From Albugo candida (taxonomy: Eukaryota > Oomycota > Peronosporomycetes > Albuginales > Albuginaceae): 64,000 nt of DNA. Made by a program: the position numbers and the translations under genes. Each line of letters begins with the position of its first letter. The first letter of the stretch is position 1. The notes beneath the pieces were generated by a model. The model ran no database searches. It saw only the letters and a list, made by a program, of their open reading frames with translations, and was not told the DNA's origin. Shown one piece after another: positions 59,901-64,000 of the stretch. Location of the stretch: the NCBI GenBank assembly GCA_905220665.1, contig CAJNAR010000164.1, positions 248,001 to 312,000 on the forward strand. The letters run 5' to 3'.

Positions 59901-61171
59901 GGGTTCGATGTCACTGTACCACATTTTTTGGTAACATTTTCGATCGGCACGCGACGACAAGAACTATCCGGAGGGCGAAAAAAATGCTTTGAAGAGTTCT
60001 CCATATGCTTCACGTGATGGTCGAAGCTGTCATCTTGGTTGTATTTCGCGTTGTTTTCGACTGAAAGTCGAAATTGTTCGAGACTCGATTCGTAAAAGTA
60101 CCGTGACTCATTGGTGTCGTGGATGCGATATCGAGCTGCTGCGACTTCCAAAACACGCTGGCTAGACTCAACATCGCGTCGGCTATCTTGTGCAACCTTT
60201 TTTTCGATTCCTTGAAGCTGTTTCTTGATTTTCGTCTTCCAACTTTCCCACATTTTACCGGGATTCGAAGTTGTCCGTAACTGGTTGAGCACCAAATTCG
60301 CTTCCAATTTGATTGCTTCGACAACTTTAGGATATTCAAATAGTCGTAATGAGCATTTCCAATATCCTCGACCGGGTGATTGAGTTGGATTTGCAAAAGT
60401 TACTTTTTGTGCCAGATGATCTCCCGCATGTCGTGGACGAAAATACTCAGAGGTTTTGTATACCATATTGAATAGCTCTTCCGACATGCAGATATAATCA
60501 AGTCGATTCTTGCGCGGTAATGGTCCTGTAAATACTTTTTCAGTCGGATGCTGGATTCGCCAAGCGTCTACCACACCCAACTGTGAAAGCCATTCCAAAC
60601 ACGCTAATCGACTTGGTTCGTGTCGAATTGTTCCACTCGAAGCATCGATAGCTGGATCGAGTGGTGTGTTGAAATCACCAAATACGATATGTGTTGCGGT
60701 CGATTCGAAAGTGTTGGAAAGCAATAACTCATAAAAACCCACTCGTTCCTCGGCCTTGACCGGTGCATATACATTGTGAATATACACCGGTGCATCGTGA
60801 ATGAGAAGACGCAGAACCAAATAACGATTTCGAATGCTTCGATCGGTGAGTTCTTCAGCTGTTTCATAACCGGGAAAGTCCGAACGAAGGATTGTCATGA
60901 CGCCGCCACTGCGGTTTTGAGTCGGATGGAGAAAAGCACTGTTGTGATCATTGACAAACATTTTGTGCTGCATTTTTGAGGATAATAAAAATTGAAATGA
61001 TTCCAGTTGGTTGTGATCGTGAAACTTGGTTTCTTGAACACAACAAATGGAGTGTTGTGATAGGATGTGGTCGATAAAAAGATGACCATTTTTATGAATT
61101 CCATTAACATTCACCGTGAGTGCTGAGACATTGTTCCACGTTGAAATAATCGAGGAGCCCTTAGCATTCAC
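56993..61171 (-). pseudogene. LINE ORF2: AP endonuclease plus reverse transcriptase, broken by frameshifts
   Basis: The frame 61171..59174 holds the APE-type endonuclease that nicks the target (VSALTVNVNGIHKNGH; CCVQETKFHD; HIVFGDFNTPLDPAID; LDYICMSEE; RHAGDHLAQ) and the start of reverse transcriptase (YKKGSRGDPGNYRPIALLC; GRSMHHHIRHLTDIQDLV; LDFEKAYDRVNW). Near 59240 the frame shifts to 59270..58893 (GVGKSFIDWVRLLYNNTKAQ; QRGVKQGDPLSALLF; catalytic LFFADDST). Near 58930 a second shift, next to an in-frame TGA, moves it to 58900..56993 (VKYLGIPFGQKP; thumb region), ending in a zinc-binding zf-RVT domain (CTQPSCGAVESDQHLFLECD). Only two breaks in 4.2 kb indicate a recent loss of function, or sequencing errors in an active copy. 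No ATG starts the frame before the endonuclease core. Confidence 0.85.
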
Positions 61172-63650
61172 GCTGAAGTGGACCAGTAATCAACCTCATT
61201 TCACCATCTTGTTGTGAGAGGTGAAGTGTTGTGTGCTCCTCTGGAAAAAAGCTGAGATTGACGGAAAGCTCAGCGATGTCACCATGAAGAAGTCCACGCC
61301 ATCTACCTCCAAACCATTGAGACCAACACTTTATCCCAACGTCGGAGCGGAAGAAGGATATGATCACATTGGTTGGAAGTAAACGACAATGATGACCCGG
61401 AATCCAGATCACTGGTCCATCGGTGAGATATTGGATCCAGTGGTCGTTGGTGTAGAATGTCGGAGCAGTACACATGAATAAAAGTTCCAACAACGCGAGA
61501 GCTTTCGTTGCTCGAGTCAAACCGATAACGATGTCCGGCACTGACGTCCACCACGACATTACTTTCTCGAACAGTACAGATCGCTTGGAGGGAACTTTTC
61601 CACCAACGTGGCGACTCCATCGCGTCGCAAACGTAACATCTTCGCCGAGATTGTGAGTTGCAAAAACGCGATTTATCATAAGTAGATGAGCCACTTCATC
61701 CAAAGCTTTATCATTCGACTCCATACACGAAAGTAGCACACCATTCATCGTGATCGGATGATCAAGTGCCGCTCGGATGATTTTGTCCGGATTTGTGCAG
61801 AACTGGATTAGCTTCCGCACATGAGGGATGCAAGAATCCGCTTGAACCAGCTTGTCCGGTCGGAGTGAGTGAAGGGCATTTTTCGAATCGATTTCCATCA
61901 GCTCCCCTATTTCACCAACTCGGGTTGGTCGTTCCGATTTCTCGATTGTTGTATGACGTTTTTGATAAAAGTGTGCCGCCTCTTTCGAGGTGGCCACCTC
62001 TTTTGGCATCCGTGCTTTCACGGGGATGATTTGGACGCGATTGCCATTCTCTGGATTGGCAACCGCTGTTACTTCTTCGATCTCCACCTCCATAGTTGCG
62101 AGCACGGAAAAATAGTTACTCGTCGCTAGTTTTGGAAGCGCAAGAGGTGGTGCTTTGGAGACCATTTGGTCGAACGGCTCCACCCGATTACGTTTTCCAC
62201 TCGTCCAAGCCAACTTCATGGATACATCCCCATCCCGCTCTACCCGTGGTTGTGAGTATGACTGATTGGTCAGTTGGAGGATGGGAGGTGTGGGTTGCAA
62301 TAAAGCTTGTGCTCCTGGTGGTGTGATAGTGGGGGGAGTGTTGAGCTCCAACGAGATTTGATCGGAGAGCTTCCGGTCAGGTTTTCTCGCCACCAATTCC
62401 TTACTGGGAACTGGATTCACCACCTTTTGTGGTGCCACCACGAGTGCCGCTGGTTCGGTTGTATGTTTCTGGTTCTTTTGTTGTTTTTGGGTGTTGTGAA
62501 TCTGAGTTGCAGATTGATTTTTGCGTTGTTTTTGATTGTTTTGCTTGCTTTGGTGTTGCCGTGCTCCCGGGGTTGATGTAGCACCCAAATCCAAGCAATA
62601 AGGACCACGTTGACCAAAACGTGGTCGTTCCGTTGGAATAGGAGCATTCTTACCCCGTACTGGGTAGAGCTGTTTGTCGTAAGCGATTTGTTCAATCACT
62701 TTACCAACTCGAACCAGTTGTTGGGGGCACGTCAAACTACCGAAGTAAACTCGCCAAGTCGACATCACCACTGCCTTCGTGGGAATCGTCTCGCGGAAGG
62801 TGTCATACACCACTTGACATCCTAGTTGGTGAAGAGCACGGAGAATGTTGTTCCGTTCTTCCTCCACGCCTACGCCGAAAACATCGAGGTAGTACTTTGT
62901 TTCAAGAGTATCAAACTCTCGAAAAAAATACTTTTCCCCAAGGATAGTCACCGGCTGACACTCCAACTGTTGGCAGGCATCCGCCGTGGTGACCATCACT
63001 CTGATGTTTCCCCCAGGCATTTTGGATACCTGAGCAATTGACCGGCTCTCCAATAGACTTTCAAAGACCGGATTGCCGTGGTCTCGCATCAGAGAGGATA
63101 AAATTTTCCCATTTGGAGTACGGGTCAAGGACTGGCCCGTCTCCAAGACCATCGGGAAGGTTGCTTTCCGGATTTGGAAAGGTCTTGCTGCTTCCAATTT
63201 AGCAGACAAAACCGACCAATCCGGGTGCTCCCCATCAGCATATAGCTGCAGGATAGCCTCGATATCCGAGGCTTTCGGCTTTGCGAGCTCCACGCGAAAT
63301 TTCGCCCGAGCTCTAGCCTGGTCCTTACGCAAGGACTCCTGTGACTTGATCAGGTCAGCAAGCGTGGGACTTTTAGTGTCGTCCACACTTGCAGTTGCCT
63401 TTGGGTCACCCTGTGACGAGGCAACGACAGTACCGCATGTACCACCGGTATCAGATCCGACTCCGGTAGTACCGGTATGAACCTGTACCGTCACACTGGG
63501 GGTGGGGGTACTTTCCACGTCATCACACAGGGGTGATGACTCATCAACAATCATGCAATCACCCAAGGCTGGGTGACTCATGAGGGTTGCCACGTCACTA
63601 CAAGTGGACGCTAGCACCCTTGGTTGTGTCGATATGTCGACTTGAACCAT
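61161..63650 (-). CDS. LINE ORF1 protein (gag-like, nucleic-acid chaperone)
   Basis: A single intact frame of 829 residues begins at ATG 63650 (MVQVDISTQPRVLAS). The first ~100 residues are Ser/Thr-rich and low complexity; a charged helical part follows (SLRKDQARARAKFRVELAKP). A central globular region (IRKATFPMVLETGQSLTRTP; YYLDVFGVGVEEERNNILRA; KAVVMSTWRVYFGSL) resembles DUF-type gag domains of oomycete LINEs. Then comes a Gln/Lys-rich linker (RQHQSKQNNQKQRKNQ) and a C-terminal part with YDKQLYPVRG... No CCHC knuckle was found. ORF1 proteins coat the element RNA and escort it to the nucleus. The frame is fully open over 2.5 kb, unlike the neighbouring copia, so the LINE is much younger. The stop is TAA at 61163-61161. 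Confidence 0.85.
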   Translation of the reverse strand: MVQVDISTQPRVLASTCSDVATLMSHPALGDCMIVDESSPLCDDVESTPTPSVTVQVHTGTTGVGSDTGGTCGTVVASSQGDPKATASVDDTKSPTLADLIKSQESLRKDQARARAKFRVELAKPKASDIEAILQLYADGEHPDWSVLSAKLEAARPFQIRKATFPMVLETGQSLTRTPNGKILSSLMRDHGNPVFESLLESRSIAQVSKMPGGNIRVMVTTADACQQLECQPVTILGEKYFFREFDTLETKYYLDVFGVGVEEERNNILRALHQLGCQVVYDTFRETIPTKAVVMSTWRVYFGSLTCPQQLVRVGKVIEQIAYDKQLYPVRGKNAPIPTERPRFGQRGPYCLDLGATSTPGARQHQSKQNNQKQRKNQSATQIHNTQKQQKNQKHTTEPAALVVAPQKVVNPVPSKELVARKPDRKLSDQISLELNTPPTITPPGAQALLQPTPPILQLTNQSYSQPRVERDGDVSMKLAWTSGKRNRVEPFDQMVSKAPPLALPKLATSNYFSVLATMEVEIEEVTAVANPENGNRVQIIPVKARMPKEVATSKEAAHFYQKRHTTIEKSERPTRVGEIGELMEIDSKNALHSLRPDKLVQADSCIPHVRKLIQFCTNPDKIIRAALDHPITMNGVLLSCMESNDKALDEVAHLLMINRVFATHNLGEDVTFATRWSRHVGGKVPSKRSVLFEKVMSWWTSVPDIVIGLTRATKALALLELLFMCTAPTFYTNDHWIQYLTDGPVIWIPGHHCRLLPTNVIISFFRSDVGIKCWSQWFGGRWRGLLHGDIAELSVNLSFFPEEHTTLHLSQQDGEMRLITGPLQREC

Positions 63651-63743
63651 TGTTTTCGAGAGGAAGGAGTTGAAAAAAGTTGTTTTTTCGAGTTGTTTTT
63701 ACTAAATTGGCAGGTTACTTAGTAGCCGGCAAATTGAGAAGTC

Positions 63744-63759
63744 TGTCCTTCAAGCTCTG
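63744..63759. repeat. Target-site duplication, right copy (16 bp)
   Basis: Second copy of TGTCCTTCAAGCTCTG, adjoining the LINE 5' end. See 56669-56684. Confidence 0.85.
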
Positions 63760-64000
63760 CCGTTGTCATGTCCACTTGATATTCTAACCATTATTTTTCG
63801 CTGCGCTTCGATCTTGTAATCGGACTTCTGGAGCTTGTATTGCAGCATGCATTAATGTACTTTCAATGACGTTATGAGGTCATTTCCTGATGCGCCTGAC
63901 GCCCATAAACTGCCGCTTCTTGATCGGAATCTCCATTGCCAGCTGCTTGGTTCACGATTACCTCGGTCATGTCCAGCTAATTCAGCTGATCCTCCATGAA
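63744..64000 (-). mobile_element. 5' part of the interrupted copia element (gag start), runs off the window
   Basis: On the minus strand this piece reads MTEVIVNQAAGNGDSDQEAA with stops, then MTTAELEG at the LINE junction. The sister piece on the other side of the LINE resumes with ELEGHRMQSESDHHTH, so the two halves were one gag reading frame before the LINE inserted. Several stop codons are present. The 5' LTR is outside the window. Confidence 0.7.

Larger units (their letters stand above)
56685..63743 (-). mobile_element. L1/Tx1-like non-LTR retrotransposon (LINE), full-length or nearly so
   Basis: The element is 7,059 bp between 16-bp direct repeats. It has a ~93-bp 5' leader, ORF1 (63650..61161), ORF2 with endonuclease and reverse transcriptase (61171..56993, frameshifted), and a ~308-bp 3' end. 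The 3' end carries a short tandem array of TAAAGTTG units at about 56888-56918 and no poly(A) tail. The flanking repeats, ORF order and close ORF1/ORF2 spacing are typical of a target-primed insertion. Confidence 0.9.

Noticed and set aside
61793..62576. Plus-strand frames with hydrophobic stretches opposite LINE ORF1
   Set aside because: Complement of ORF1 Gln/Lys-rich codons produces apparent Leu/Val/Phe-rich peptides; not genes.
1..64000. CRISPR arrays, bacterial operons, defence islands or phage genes
   Set aside because: No regularly spaced repeat-spacer units or prokaryotic gene organisation; intron-containing eukaryotic genes occur throughout.

Overview
The window reads as nuclear DNA of an oomycete, most likely a compact Albugo-like genome (organism is inference). 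Support: gene-dense sequence with many short spliceosomal introns, mostly 50-60 nt, GT...AG; a motile-cilium assembly factor (DNAAF3); a Dictyostelium cAMP-receptor-like GPCR; a myosin ending in a WW domain; a cytochrome-b5-fused front-end desaturase; a double-length fluoride exporter; and Ty1/copia, LINE and MULE remnants. Exon-intron models here are hand-built from reading frame, splice sites and family knowledge. No transcript evidence was available.

Layout. 1-560: decayed MULE transposase. 560-2617: gene-poor, with a short A+T tandem repeat. 2618-7328: coiled-coil protein (possibly Spc25-like), FEX fluoride channel, BLOC-1 subunit 1-like gene carrying an internal 196-bp tandem duplication, and a rhomboid protease. 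7329-10025: no supportable gene. 10026-13765: large PPR protein. 14391-15461: LicD/fukutin-like membrane protein. 16462-20563: DNAAF3, FAM210/DUF1279 protein and RagA GTPase. 20742-27348: taxilin, a secreted PDZ-PA protein and COG5. 27406-31434: myosin, head-to-head with COG5. 32951-37256: an uncertain gene, the GPCR and TFIIH p44. 37340-41568: transportin-3/importin-13-like gene and a small mitochondrial coiled-coil protein. 41633-45879: AP-3 sigma, BTB-BACK protein and PIG-W. 45950-49646: desaturase, and a prefoldin(URI-like)-TPR fusion. 49647-52544: sparse, with one candidate secreted ORF.

52545-64000 is a nested transposon block. A decayed Ty1/copia element lies on the minus strand and runs off the right edge. 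It is split by a 7.06-kb L1/Tx1-type LINE, also on the minus strand. A 16-bp exact direct repeat on both sides marks the LINE insertion.

Many products serve the endomembrane system: COG5, AP-3 sigma, BLOC-1 subunit 1, taxilin, RagA on lysosomes, PIG-W in GPI synthesis, and a secreted PA protein. The rest are cilium, nuclear import, transcription/repair and mitochondrial genes, as expected of a core chromosomal region. I found no bacterial-type operon, CRISPR array or defence system. The most notable items are the BLOC-1 gene duplication, the URI-like/TPR fusion, the WW-tailed myosin, the PDZ-PA secreted protein and the datable LINE-in-copia nesting.
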